In this document: positions 1 to 11,945 of the stretch, piece after piece
How positions within the stretch are numbered: position 1 is the first letter of the stretch
Layout: the number at the start of each line of letters is the position of its first letter
Assembly: GCA_002721705.1 (NCBI GenBank)
Contig: PBLJ01000045.1
Span: forward strand, 1-47,668
Reading direction: 5' to 3'
DNA: 47,668 bases
DNA from: Opitutia bacterium
GTDB taxonomy: Bacteria; Verrucomicrobiota; Verrucomicrobiia; Opitutales; Seribacteraceae
Notes under the pieces: model-generated
What the model saw: only the letters and a program-made list of their open reading frames with translations
What the model was told of the DNA's origin: nothing
The model's database searches: none
Position numbers and translations under genes: made by a program

Positions 1-1632
1 AAGCTGACCCCGGACGGGCTCGTCCTGCTCAGCGGGCACAACACAAGTCAGTTCCAAGTCCGCGAAATGGATGGATCTTGGCTCAAGAGCATTTCGGTAA
101 ATGGCTTCTCGCATGCGCCCATGGCCGCTCACCCCAAAGGTGGCTTCTTCGTATTTCACGAGATAACCAAGCTAAGACGTTGGCAGAACACCTATCGCGT
201 GTTGCGCCCCAAAACGGCTAAGGAAATGCCTCTTCCCGAGGTCATCTCGGTGACCCAACCTCAGGGAACCAACCACGTAAGCGTAACCTACCGCATCCAT
301 GACGCCGACAGCCCTCAGGTGTCGGCGGCGCTGCTGGGCTTCGTGGACGGAGGAAATGACCTTCACAAAGTAATTGTACCGGAAACCTTTGTGGGAAGCG
401 TAACAGGCCAATTGGACGACAACGTATCGACAGGACAAACCCACACTGTCACTTGGAACGCAGAGGCCGACTGGAAGGTAGGCTATGGTGAGATGGCGAT
501 GGAAATCCTCGCCAAGGACGACCGCAACTTGCTCAACCTTCATTTCCTCACGCTGCCTGCATCCGACAACAACGCCTCCACCCTGCAGATCAGTCGATCG
601 CCCATAACGGAAAGCGATCTGCTCGACCTATGGTACTGGTTGGTAGCTTCGGGCGACAGTGAAGTGGCCTTCTCCAACGGCATAGTACATCAACCGGAAA
701 CCGCAGGGGCTCAAACCTTTGCCCCCGCATCGCTTCCCAACCTCAAGCTCTGGCTCGACGCCACCGACCTCGACGGGAACGGGCAGGCCGACTCCCTTGT
801 TCAGGACACGCCCGTTTCCATTTGGGTGGACAAAGCGGGCGGAGATCACAACGCGACCCAAAGCAACGAGGCGAAATATCCCGTCCACAAGGCAAACTCT
901 CGCAATGGAAAACCCTCAGTGTTTTTCGACAACAGCAACGATGGTCTCGCCACCAGTCTGAACTTGAGCAGCCCCTTCACCGTAGCCGTGGTATTCAACT
1001 CGGCATCCAGTTCGGGATCTCGCCGCGCCCTGCAAGGCTCGAGCAACTGGCTGATCGGACCTTACCAAGGAAGAGTGAAGTACTATTCGGCAGGCAGCTG
1101 GATTTCCACCGGAGTGCCCCAAGTGGCCAATCGTTATTACCTCGCCATCGCCAGCAACTCCGGTTCCGAGTCCACCTTCTGGATAGATGGCTTCGACTAC
1201 ACAACCGACTCCACGAGACTCGGCACACCAGGCACTCTTCATCTGGGGGCATCGGGCCACCAAACATCAAATACCCTGAATGGTCACGTCGCGGAAGTCT
1301 TTGCATTCGATGCCGCCATATCAGCGGAAAACCGGACGAACTTATCCAAATACTTGGCCGAGAAATGGGACCTGGCCTATGCCCCGACACCCTACGCCAG
1401 CGGAAGCGCCAGCACGACGGCGGGCAAGGCATACCTCCTGAACCGCATGAACCTGAGGGAAGCGTCCGCCGCGGAAGTAACGCGAGCCAAGGAGGCCAGC
1501 ACGCCGGGAATAATCAACCAGTTCACTCCCAGTTTCCAAGTTGGTCCTGACGAGCGACCGGTGAAGGTCAACGAGCATGGCTTCGACACGGGAGCCACTA
1601 GCGGTTTCTGGGTCGTTCCCGTTTCGCAATAG
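1..1632 (+). CDS. Secreted LamG-like protein, 3' part (5' end outside window)
   Basis: The frame is open from base 1, so the true start lies upstream; the ATG at 67 is internal. The visible part has three sections. First comes a beta-rich region ending near base 560, of a kind often placed before other modules in secreted verrucomicrobial proteins (inference). From about base 735 there is a LamG/concanavalin A-like domain, recognised by LPNLKLWLDA followed by alternating strands and ending near HVAEVFAFD (about base 1315). A C-terminal section of about 80 residues ends in SGFWVVPVSQ. LamG folds usually bind carbohydrate or mediate adhesion, so a surface or exported role is likely. The next gene starts 36 bases downstream on the same strand and also encodes an exported giant, so the two may be co-transcribed. 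No catalytic residues are evident. Confidence 0.75.
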   Translation, partial: KLTPDGLVLLSGHNTSQFQVREMDGSWLKSISVNGFSHAPMAAHPKGGFFVFHEITKLRRWQNTYRVLRPKTAKEMPLPEVISVTQPQGTNHVSVTYRIHDADSPQVSAALLGFVDGGNDLHKVIVPETFVGSVTGQLDDNVSTGQTHTVTWNAEADWKVGYGEMAMEILAKDDRNLLNLHFLTLPASDNNASTLQISRSPITESDLLDLWYWLVASGDSEVAFSNGIVHQPETAGAQTFAPASLPNLKLWLDATDLDGNGQADSLVQDTPVSIWVDKAGGDHNATQSNEAKYPVHKANSRNGKPSVFFDNSNDGLATSLNLSSPFTVAVVFNSASSSGSRRALQGSSNWLIGPYQGRVKYYSAGSWISTGVPQVANRYYLAIASNSGSESTFWIDGFDYTTDSTRLGTPGTLHLGASGHQTSNTLNGHVAEVFAFDAAISAENRTNLSKYLAEKWDLAYAPTPYASGSASTTAGKAYLLNRMNLREASAAEVTRAKEASTPGIINQFTPSFQVGPDERPVKVNEHGFDTGATSGFWVVPVSQ

Positions 1633-1668
1633 CCAAGCGTCCGAGCACGAGACCTTTCTTATTCGCAC

Positions 1669-4600
1669 ATGAAACCGTTGCCAACAGGCCGACTTTCCAA
1701 CACCCGGGGTCCGGGGTGGGCAGGAGCCTGGGCTTCGGTCTTTCCGTTGCTTGCTATTTCCGCTGCGGCAACAGTCACCTACGAAAGGAAATCGGAGCCT
1801 TTGGGGATCGTAAGCTCCCAAACGGTCAACAAGGACATAAATGCCTCCGTCACCACGCTAACCGCGCCGGCAACCAGTGGCAGCCGAGTGTTTTCGCACT
1901 GGAGCTTGAATGGCCAAAGGCAAGCCGACCCCGGAGGCATAGCCAAAAATCCGGTCACCTTCACCATTACGGAGAACGTAGTAGCCATCGCCCACTACCT
2001 CGAGAATGACCTCGATGCCGACATGGACGGCTTGCCCGACTGGTACGAGGGCCGCCACTTGGGACACCTCGGCTCCAATGCAACGGCCGACCCCGACGCC
2101 GACGGCTTGACCATGGAAGAAGAATTCCGCTTTGACACGCCCCCCACAGTCAAGGACGTCTTAAGCGAAGGAGGCGTTTCCCGCAGAAGATCCCAGAAAA
2201 TCTTCATCAATTTGGGCGGAGCCAAGAAACTAATCGAACGCAGCGCCCCCGCCGGCTTGCTGGGCAGCACCGTGACCCATCTGGAAAACAACACCACACA
2301 AGTGACTGCAAACCTCTCGGGCTCAGTGGACGGCCATCGCTTTGCCTACTGGCAGCAAAACGGGCAACGTATAGCCGACAGCACCGGGGTGGCTCTCAGC
2401 CAAGTCACCGTGACGATGACCGAGGACATCACCTTGGTGGCCAAGTACTTCCCCGAGGAAGAGGACACCGACGCCGATGGTTTGCCCGACTGGAAGGAAT
2501 GGTCTCTCTTCGGCAACCTCGACGCCAACTTGCAGGAAGACGGCGACGGCGACGGCTTCACCATGGCGGAGGAACTCCGGTACGGCACACCGCCCAGGAT
2601 CCGGGACGAATTGAGCGAGGGAGGTGTTTCCCGCAGGCGATACCGAAAGACCTTCATCAACTTGGGCGGGGCCAGAAAGCTGACCATCCAAAGCGACCCG
2701 CCCGGTATCGTATCGGACTCCAGCAGTTACCTAGACGTCAACTCCACCTATAATTCGACCAACCTGAACGGACTCACCAACGGTTATGTTTTCTCCCATT
2801 GGGAGGTAAATGGAGTACGCCGACAGGACACCAAGGGAATCGGCCTCAGCCAAGTCGTCGAAACCATGGACCAAGACAAGACCATCGTTGCCAAGTATAT
2901 CGAGGAAAGCCTCGACTCCGACAACGATGGCATTTCCGACGGCTATGAAATGCACGAGTTCGGCCACCTTTCAAATGATGGCTCCGACGACCCCGATAAT
3001 GACGGATTCACCGTGGACGAAGAACTTCGCTTCGGATTAAGCGCCCAAATACGCGACGACGTTGACCAAGGCGGGGTTTCCCGACGCCGGCTCGGCAAAG
3101 CCTTCGTATTCTCCGCTTTTTACCCGAATGCCGACGACGACGGCGATGGGCTCACCAATGCACAGGAAATCGCCCTCGGCACGAACCAGCAGTCCGCCGA
3201 CTCCGACGGCGACGGGTTCTCCGACTTCCTAGAATTGTCGCGCGGCTCCGATCCTCTCGACGCCAACTCCCTCGCCAATTATGCGCCTAGCGACATCCAT
3301 CTGGACAACAACAACACCCAGGAAAACGCATCCGTGGGAAGCATCGTTGGACATTTCTCCACCACCGACCAAGACAGCAACTCCACCCACTCCTACGCCT
3401 TAGCCCAAGGCACCGGATCGACCCACAACGGAAATTTCTCTCTGGACCTCAACGGCACGCTGCGAACAGCAGCCCCGCTTGACTACGAATACCTTGTCGA
3501 TCAAAACGCAACCCAGCTGTCGATCCGAGTCCGCGCCACTGACGAATTGAACGCAAGCATGGAAAAAAGCTTCCTGATTTCAGTCACCAACGTGGTGGAA
3601 GACTTGGACGGCGACGGCATAGAGGATGCCTATGATGAAGACGACGATGGCGACGGCTTCTCCGACGCCGCAGAAATCAGCTATGGCTCCGATCCGCGGA
3701 ACAACCAATCCGTGGCCAATGCCCCACCTTCTTTTGGCACAGCCAACGCTACCTTGGCCATGGCCGAGAACAACGCGTCCTCCCTCTTCGTTCTCGCCGG
3801 CGACACCGACGGCAACGCCATCCTGAGCTATTCCCTGAGTGGCCCCGACGCGGACAAGTTCATCATCAATGCCGCAACCGGCGAACTCAGCTTGAAGCAA
3901 CCCGCGGATCACGAAAACCCAGATGACGCCAACGGGGACGGTATCTACCAAGTAATCATCACTGCATCCGACGGACATGCCTCCGCCACCCGCAACCTCT
4001 CCATCGCCGTGACCAACGTAATGGAAGACCTTGATGGCGACGGCACCGAGGACGCCCATGATCCTGACGACGACGGCGATGGATTGTCCGATGCCGACGA
4101 AATTGCCCACGGCTCCGATCCCCGCAACCCCGCCTCCAGGTTCAACCGGCCACCGAGCCAGCTTTACCTCGTATCCAACGGCATAAAGGAAAACCGTCCC
4201 GCTGGCTCTTTCGTGGGCAAACTTCATGCGGTCGATCCAGATGCCAATGCCGCCTATGTCTTCACTCTCGCCGATGGCAATGGTTCGCAACACAACCACC
4301 TCTTCCAGCTCGACGCCAACGGCTCGCTTAGGACAGATGCCACCTTCGACTTCGAAGCCATCGCCAGCCACCTGAGCATTCGGGCGAAAGCAAGCGACGA
4401 ACATAACGTCAGCATAGAGAAAGCATTCGACGTCTACGTCACGAACGTCGTCGAAGACCTCGACGGCGACGGCATAGAGGACGCGCATGACCACGACGAT
4501 GACGGCGACGGGGTTCCCGATTCCGAGGAGCTCGCCAAAGGCACCGATCCGCGGGACCATGACGCCGTGCCCAACCTGCCGCCCACCGCAATCATTCTGG

Positions 4601-5514
4601 AAGGCAACCAATTATCCGAGAACCGGCCGGCTGGCAGCGTGGTGGGACAGTTGCGGGTCAGTGACCCCGACGATCCAGAAGGCAGCGGCACCTACCAACT
4701 CGAAATCTTGGGTTCCGAGCAAAATGCTAGCCTCCCCTTCCAGGTCGATTCACTCGGACGCTTAATCACCATGAAACCTATCGATTTCGAGCAGGGCAAC
4801 CATCGCCAAGTCACGATCAAGGCGACCGACTCCGGCGGCTTGTCTCACGAAGCAAACTTTACCATAAGCGTACTGAACGTCCAGGAACCCCAGATCGGTT
4901 CCCTGCAAATCTCCGAGAACAACGGCACCTATTTCGCCACGGCCCGCACGCAAGCTCACGCCTTGGCTCCAGTCACGGAACGCGGCATCCTCGTAAGCAA
5001 TCACCGCAATCCCCTGCCCGATCAAAACGGTACGCGGCGTCTGCAGGCGTCTTTACAAGGTACTGAATTCACAGTCGAGGTCACGGGATTGGTTGCAGGC
5101 AAAAGAACCTACCTTCGCCCCTACGCCATCAGCTCCGAAGCCATCGTATTCGGATCGAGCCGGGTGATCATCCCAGGAAACAATTCCGTCAAGCGAGCCA
5201 ACGACCTCTTCGCGGACGCGCCTTCGCTCGTAGGTGGCTGGGTCGATGCAGGCTGGCTGGGCAAGCTTTATCCCACTCCGCGAGGATGGCTTTACCATGA
5301 AGAACTAGGGTGGCTGTACCCCGCCGATGACGGCGAAAACGGTCTCTGGCTTTGGCAACCAGAGCAAGGCTGGCTTTGGACCAAGGTTCGAGTATATCCC
5401 TATTTGTACCAGCACCGCGACGATACTTGGCTTTACTTCCTCGGGAAGCATGGGAACAAAAGATCTTTCTACAACTCCCGCTCCCAAAAGCTGGAAAAAC
5501 AGCTCATATACTAA
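1669..5514 (+). CDS. Giant secreted repeat protein: InlB-like, Ca-loop and cadherin-like units, aromatic C-terminus
   Basis: 1281 residues with an N-terminal signal peptide (hydrophobic stretch near residues 20-35). Residues about 28-480 hold three units of exactly 150 residues. Each unit has an InlB-B-repeat-like beta domain (FSHW..NG motif), an Asp-rich thrombospondin-3-like calcium loop (DADMDGLPDW) and a basic GGVSRRR linker. A further calcium-loop segment (DSDGDGFSDF) precedes cadherin-like domains (about 540-1080), several of which end in VEDLDGDG calcium loops. The last ~95 residues are extremely Trp/Tyr-rich (GWLYHEELGWLYP, GLWLWQPEQGWLW). The architecture fits a calcium-stabilised adhesin or surface-layer-type protein. 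That is inference; no enzyme motif is visible. It follows the LamG gene closely and may share its transcript. Confidence 0.8.
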   Translation: MKPLPTGRLSNTRGPGWAGAWASVFPLLAISAAATVTYERKSEPLGIVSSQTVNKDINASVTTLTAPATSGSRVFSHWSLNGQRQADPGGIAKNPVTFTITENVVAIAHYLENDLDADMDGLPDWYEGRHLGHLGSNATADPDADGLTMEEEFRFDTPPTVKDVLSEGGVSRRRSQKIFINLGGAKKLIERSAPAGLLGSTVTHLENNTTQVTANLSGSVDGHRFAYWQQNGQRIADSTGVALSQVTVTMTEDITLVAKYFPEEEDTDADGLPDWKEWSLFGNLDANLQEDGDGDGFTMAEELRYGTPPRIRDELSEGGVSRRRYRKTFINLGGARKLTIQSDPPGIVSDSSSYLDVNSTYNSTNLNGLTNGYVFSHWEVNGVRRQDTKGIGLSQVVETMDQDKTIVAKYIEESLDSDNDGISDGYEMHEFGHLSNDGSDDPDNDGFTVDEELRFGLSAQIRDDVDQGGVSRRRLGKAFVFSAFYPNADDDGDGLTNAQEIALGTNQQSADSDGDGFSDFLELSRGSDPLDANSLANYAPSDIHLDNNNTQENASVGSIVGHFSTTDQDSNSTHSYALAQGTGSTHNGNFSLDLNGTLRTAAPLDYEYLVDQNATQLSIRVRATDELNASMEKSFLISVTNVVEDLDGDGIEDAYDEDDDGDGFSDAAEISYGSDPRNNQSVANAPPSFGTANATLAMAENNASSLFVLAGDTDGNAILSYSLSGPDADKFIINAATGELSLKQPADHENPDDANGDGIYQVIITASDGHASATRNLSIAVTNVMEDLDGDGTEDAHDPDDDGDGLSDADEIAHGSDPRNPASRFNRPPSQLYLVSNGIKENRPAGSFVGKLHAVDPDANAAYVFTLADGNGSQHNHLFQLDANGSLRTDATFDFEAIASHLSIRAKASDEHNVSIEKAFDVYVTNVVEDLDGDGIEDAHDHDDDGDGVPDSEELAKGTDPRDHDAVPNLPPTAIILEGNQLSENRPAGSVVGQLRVSDPDDPEGSGTYQLEILGSEQNASLPFQVDSLGRLITMKPIDFEQGNHRQVTIKATDSGGLSHEANFTISVLNVQEPQIGSLQISENNGTYFATARTQAHALAPVTERGILVSNHRNPLPDQNGTRRLQASLQGTEFTVEVTGLVAGKRTYLRPYAISSEAIVFGSSRVIIPGNNSVKRANDLFADAPSLVGGWVDAGWLGKLYPTPRGWLYHEELGWLYPADDGENGLWLWQPEQGWLWTKVRVYPYLYQHRDDTWLYFLGKHGNKRSFYNSRSQKLEKQLIY
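1750..3105 (+). repeat. Three in-register 450-bp coding repeats
   Basis: The GGVSRRR codons begin near 2170, 2620 and 3070, exactly 450 bases apart each time. The flanking beta-domain and calcium-loop codons keep the same spacing. Each unit encodes 150 residues. Sequence identity is moderate rather than perfect, so this is an old duplication under length constraint. Boundaries are approximate. Confidence 0.8.
3270..4570 (+). repeat. Three cadherin-like plus calcium-loop coding repeats
   Basis: The sequence encoding (V/M)EDLDGDG recurs at 3592, 4018 and 4447, giving periods of 426 and 429 bases. Each is followed by a DDDGDG loop and a GSDPR or GTDPR motif, and preceded by a cadherin-like beta domain starting with an NRP/ENASVGS-type strand. 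A final cadherin-like domain (about 4590-4885) lacks the calcium loop. Confidence 0.75.
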
Positions 5515-5540
5515 GTATCCTTGGACACCTAGGATTCATT

Positions 5541-5595
5541 CGAAGCGCGTTAAGGCTTGCGCCTTGTAGAAGCTTCGGGAAAAAGATTCCCCTAC
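5541..5595. other. Compact stem-loop element between the giant gene and fabV
   Basis: CGAAGC (5541-5546) pairs with GCTTCG (5572-5577) and encloses a small hairpin, AAGGC-TTGC-GCCTT (5552-5565). It is followed at once by GGGAA-AAAGA-TTCCC (5577-5591). GTAG (5566-5569) can pair with CTAC (5592-5595). No T-run follows, so it is not a standard terminator. It could be a REP-like extragenic palindrome or a processing or 3'-protection structure. Only one clear copy is in the window. Confidence 0.4.
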
Positions 5596-5622
5596 AAAAC
5601 GTAGATCGCTTTTGCCCATACC

Positions 5623-6792
5623 ATGATCGTTAAACCAAGAATTAGAGGTTTCGTCTGCATAACGTCGCACCCGACCGGGTGCGAAGCCAACGTGCGGGAG
5701 CAAGCCGCTTACGCCAAGGAGCATGCCATTGAAGGCGGCCCAAAAAAGGTGCTGGTGGTCGGCTCGTCGACCGGTTACGGCCTTTCTTCCCGCATCACCG
5801 CGGCCTTCGGTTGCGGAGCGGATACCTTGGGCGTCTACTTCGAACGCCCGGGAGCGGATGGAAGAACCGGTACTGCCGGATGGTATAATTCGAAGGCCTT
5901 CGGCAAGGTGGCTCAAGAAAGTGGAGTAAAGGCGATCGACCTGAACGGAGACGCTTTCTCGAACGAGATAAAGGCCGAAGCCATTCGCTTGTTAAAGGAG
6001 GAAATCGGCCCCGTCGACCTCTTCATCTATAGCTTGGCCTCGCCCAGAAGAACCGACCCGACCGACGGCGAAACCTACAAGGCGTGCCTCAAGCCCATCG
6101 GTGGAGTCTATGTGAACAAGAACTTGAACACGGACAAGGCGGCCGTCGAGGAGGTCACCATCAATCCAGCCACCGACGAGGATATTCTGCATACCCAGAA
6201 AGTCATGGGGGGAGAAGACTGGACATTATGGACCGACGCCCTGCTCGATGCCGGCCTCTTGGCCGAGGGAGCAAAGACCGTGGCCTACTCCTACGTAGGG
6301 CCGCAAGTCACGCAACCCATTTACCGCAACGGTACCATCGGCGAAGCCAAGAAGCACTTGGAACAAACTTCATCCGACTTGTCGGCCAAGTTAGCCGACG
6401 CATGTGGAGGCTCGGCCTACGTCGCGGTGAACAAGGCAGTGGTCACGCAAGCAAGCTCGGCCATTCCCGTGGTACCACTTTACGTCTCGATACTTTTCAA
6501 GCTGATGAAGGAAGCAGGATCTCATGAAGGATGCATCGAGCAAATCGTTCGCCTCTTCCGCGACCGCTTGTACGTAGATGGTGAAATCCCGGTCGACGAG
6601 GAAGGGCGACTGCGTGTGGATGACTGGGAAATGGAGCCCGCCATACAGGAAAAAATAAAGAACGTCTGGCCGCAGGTCACGACCGAGAACCTGTATGACT
6701 TGACCGACTTCGCGGGCTACCAAGCGGAATTCCTGAAACTGTTTGGATTCGGCTTGGACTCGATCGACTACGAAGCCGAAGTCGATGCATGA
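5623..6792 (+). CDS. fabV: NADH-dependent trans-2-enoyl-ACP/CoA reductase FabV
   Basis: 389 residues, close to the usual ~400 for the FabV/TER family. The enzyme performs the last step of fatty-acid elongation, reducing trans-2-enoyl-ACP (or enoyl-CoA) with NADH in the cytoplasm. The protein starts with the family signature MIVKPRIRGF, which fixes the ATG at 5623 although no Shine-Dalgarno is seen. The dinucleotide-binding turn VGSSTGYGL lies at residues 46-54. The catalytic Tyr-(8 residues)-Lys-Lys of this family is present as Y234...K243-K244. FabV enzymes are often insensitive to triclosan, unlike FabI. The gene stands between a giant exported protein and a small barrel protein and has no fatty-acid neighbours here. 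Confidence 0.95.
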   Translation: MIVKPRIRGFVCITSHPTGCEANVREQAAYAKEHAIEGGPKKVLVVGSSTGYGLSSRITAAFGCGADTLGVYFERPGADGRTGTAGWYNSKAFGKVAQESGVKAIDLNGDAFSNEIKAEAIRLLKEEIGPVDLFIYSLASPRRTDPTDGETYKACLKPIGGVYVNKNLNTDKAAVEEVTINPATDEDILHTQKVMGGEDWTLWTDALLDAGLLAEGAKTVAYSYVGPQVTQPIYRNGTIGEAKKHLEQTSSDLSAKLADACGGSAYVAVNKAVVTQASSAIPVVPLYVSILFKLMKEAGSHEGCIEQIVRLFRDRLYVDGEIPVDEEGRLRVDDWEMEPAIQEKIKNVWPQVTTENLYDLTDFAGYQAEFLKLFGFGLDSIDYEAEVDA

Positions 6793-6854
6793 GTGATTCC
6801 AAGGTAACGATTTACATGGTTGACTTGTCCTCCAAATAGAAATTCTATCGAGCC

Positions 6855-7469
6855 ATGATGAAACGTACTCTTATCGCACTATTCGCCGTGGGAATGATGG
6901 CATTTGCCAGCAGTGCTTACGCCAACAAGAGCAAGCTTGGTGAATACTTTTTGGGCTTCTCGTATTTTGCAGGAGATGCTGCATCCGCCGACATCGATAT
7001 TTTGGACGTGGAATTAGCCAACCCCTTGACCGAATCAACGGACTTTCGAGTAGGATTGGCTTGGATGAACGTGGATCATAAAGTGTTTGGCGACGACACC
7101 GCTTGGTGGCTCGAATTGGACTATATCTACCATTACGATGATTTGGTGCACGCTGGAGGCATGTTTCGACCCTACGCCAGCATTGGCGGTGGCTACTCCA
7201 ACGACTCGAGGAACCTCATACTGGGACAAAACGACCTGAACTGGAAAATAGGCCTCGGTTCGGAATTCCTTTTCAGCAGCAGTTTTTCCGCATCTCTTGG
7301 TCTCAACTTTTACGGGTTGCTGTCCGATTTCGGCAACAATGACTCCGAATGGGAACTCTCTTTACTGTATTGGTTCGGCGATATCCACGGAGCCGGATTT
7401 GAATTTCGGCACTCCAACGACGCCGACGTAAATTACTTCGGGTTGCGTTACCTTTATTCTTGGCAATAG
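6855..7469 (+). CDS. Small outer-membrane beta-barrel-like protein
   Basis: 204 residues with a clear signal peptide (MKRTLIALFAVGMMAFASSAYA, cleaved after about residue 23). The mature part alternates polar and aromatic residues in short strands separated by Gly/Asn/Asp turns and ends in an aromatic-rich strand (GLRYLYSW), as in small outer-membrane barrels with 8 or so strands. No cysteines and no enzyme motif are seen. ATG ATG occurs at 6852-6857 region; the start at 6855 or 6858 is equivalent. The function is unknown; an OmpX/opacity-type porin-like or structural role is a guess from composition. A perfect hairpin terminator follows 21 bases after the stop. Confidence 0.65.
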   Translation: MMKRTLIALFAVGMMAFASSAYANKSKLGEYFLGFSYFAGDAASADIDILDVELANPLTESTDFRVGLAWMNVDHKVFGDDTAWWLELDYIYHYDDLVHAGGMFRPYASIGGGYSNDSRNLILGQNDLNWKIGLGSEFLFSSSFSASLGLNFYGLLSDFGNNDSEWELSLLYWFGDIHGAGFEFRHSNDADVNYFGLRYLYSWQ

Positions 7470-7490
7470 CCCTTGGGTTCAAGGCTTTTG

Positions 7491-7520
7491 AAAAGAGTCG
7501 GCTTTTCAGCCGACTCTTTT
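7491..7520 (+). terminator. Rho-independent terminator after the barrel gene
   Basis: A perfect 12-bp inverted repeat (AAAAGAGTCGGC / GCCGACTCTTTT) with a 6-base loop TTTTCA. The distal arm ends in four T followed by TATATATA. It closes the transcript that carries 6855-7469. Confidence 0.9.
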
Positions 7521-7530
7521 TATATATAAT
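7503..7530 (+). promoter_or_regulatory. Candidate promoter for the PatB-like gene, overlapping the terminator
   Basis: A perfect TATAAT sits at 7525-7530. TTTTCA at 7503-7508 (the terminator loop) is a 4-of-6 match to the -35 box with a 16-base gap. The transcript would start near 7537, about 60 bases before the ATG at 7597. The A/T-rich tail of a terminator can mimic a -10 box by chance. Confidence 0.35.
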
Positions 7531-7596
7531 GGATGGGAAAAGGGGAAACCGAACGTTATTGCGTTACGAATCTTCTTGGTCACAAAGGACAACAAG

Positions 7597-10813
<3,217 letters not shown>

Positions 10814-10833
10814 CTCGACAAAAGGTCGTAGTC

Positions 10834-11826
10834 CTACTTCGGCTTGGTCTTGGACCCGGAACCAGACTGCTGCAACTTGGCCAACTGAGCGCGCACCAGG
10901 CGTCGTATCAAGGTGGTCTCGAAGGAAGAGAGTCCCGCCTTCCCGGGGTCAACGGAAAAGGCAGTGACCCAAGTATCGCCGACAGGGCGATAATTCAATT
11001 TTTCTCGCAGGCGCGATTCCATGTCCAACATGTGCCCGGCTCCATAGAAGATGGCGATGCTGGAAGGAGGCTCCTTGGAGCGAAGGATTTTTCTGAGATC
11101 GCGAACCACGACGGCATTTCTTTGATCGATCAAGGTCTTGAACAAACGACGCATGCCCGGTGAAGCAGCTCCCGCCAGCTTGGACACGTCTCCCTCGGAC
11201 ACACTGATGGTCTCGATAATGACCAAGCGAGCCATAGCTCGAAACTGTGGATTTCCCTGAAAGAGCTTTAAAATACCTTGGACAAGGGAAAGCCCCAATG
11301 AATCCCCTTCCAGAATCTTGAGGAAAGCGCGCAATTTAGGGTCGCTGGCTTGATCGACTGGCTTGGCAGGCGTGGGAGAACCCGTCAATTCGGCCTGTAG
11401 CTCGGCTACGCCAAGATCGCTGTTTTGAAAATGGTCGCGGTCGTAGTCGATGGCATCCAGCTGAAAGACAAGACCAAGGGTTTGGGCGAGAGTGGTCTGC
11501 AGGGAGGACACACCCGATTCAGCCGTCTTGGCCGTGACGTTACCATCGAAACCTATGCCTTCGAACAGGACGAGTTCCGCGGCATCCAGCTTACGTTGCG
11601 CTCTTGTGAAATAAGCCTTCTCTCCGACATGGCAGACGCTGATCAGCCAGACGACGGGGTTTTCGGAATCATCGGCGGGTTCCATGCGACGCCATGCGGT
11701 TTGAAGAGAACGAGCGCCGTCCTTGGTTACTTCCAAGCGAACGTAGGGGCGGGGCTCGTCGTCTCCTTGCAGGGGCAGCCAAGCGAGGGACAGACCCAGA
11801 AATAAAAAAATGATTCGGGTAATCAT
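10834..11826 (-). CDS. Exported TraB/GumN-like protein
   Basis: 330 residues from the ATG at 11826, chosen because it gives a clean signal peptide (hydrophobic residues 3-20, cleavage near residue 20). The TraB/PrgY/GumN (Tiki-like) family hallmarks are present: a histidine after a beta strand (SVCHVGE, H66), a glutamate in LVLFEGI (E89), and a late YGAGHML motif near residue 275. Some eukaryotic relatives are metalloproteases; bacterial members are largely uncharacterised, so protease activity is inference. Here a cysteine directly precedes H66. The gene is divergent from ribB with 119 bases between starts. Confidence 0.75.
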   Translation of the reverse strand: MITRIIFLFLGLSLAWLPLQGDDEPRPYVRLEVTKDGARSLQTAWRRMEPADDSENPVVWLISVCHVGEKAYFTRAQRKLDAAELVLFEGIGFDGNVTAKTAESGVSSLQTTLAQTLGLVFQLDAIDYDRDHFQNSDLGVAELQAELTGSPTPAKPVDQASDPKLRAFLKILEGDSLGLSLVQGILKLFQGNPQFRAMARLVIIETISVSEGDVSKLAGAASPGMRRLFKTLIDQRNAVVVRDLRKILRSKEPPSSIAIFYGAGHMLDMESRLREKLNYRPVGDTWVTAFSVDPGKAGLSSFETTLIRRLVRAQLAKLQQSGSGSKTKPK

Positions 11827-11885
11827 CGGATGGATGAAATTCGTCCTTCCGCGCGATCGAGGCAAGAGGAAAGACCCGAAAATCA

Positions 11886-11914
11886 TTGCAGCAAAAGCAA
11901 ACAGCCTGTATTTT
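11886..11914 (+). promoter_or_regulatory. Candidate promoter for ribB-ribH-nusB
   Basis: TTGCAG (11886-11891), a 17-base gap, and TATTTT (11909-11914) lie 32 bases before the ATG of ribB. Both boxes are imperfect. No FMN-riboswitch-like conserved helices fit in this short leader. Confidence 0.35.
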
Positions 11915-11945
11915 TGATCGTTTCATTGATTCGTTCTTTTCGCCC

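Noticed and set aside
3580..4611. 343-codon open frame on the minus strand opposite the giant protein
   Set aside because: Mirror of the GC-rich, Asp/Gly-repeat coding sequence; the product is repetitive Val/Gly/Ile text without a start signal or family motif.
6820..6848. TTGACT...TTCTAT promoter before the barrel gene
   Set aside because: The -10 box matches only 3 of 6 bases and lies seven bases from the ATG.
11827..11945. FMN riboswitch upstream of ribB
   Set aside because: The intergenic space is 119 bases and shared with a divergent gene; the conserved riboswitch helices are not seen.
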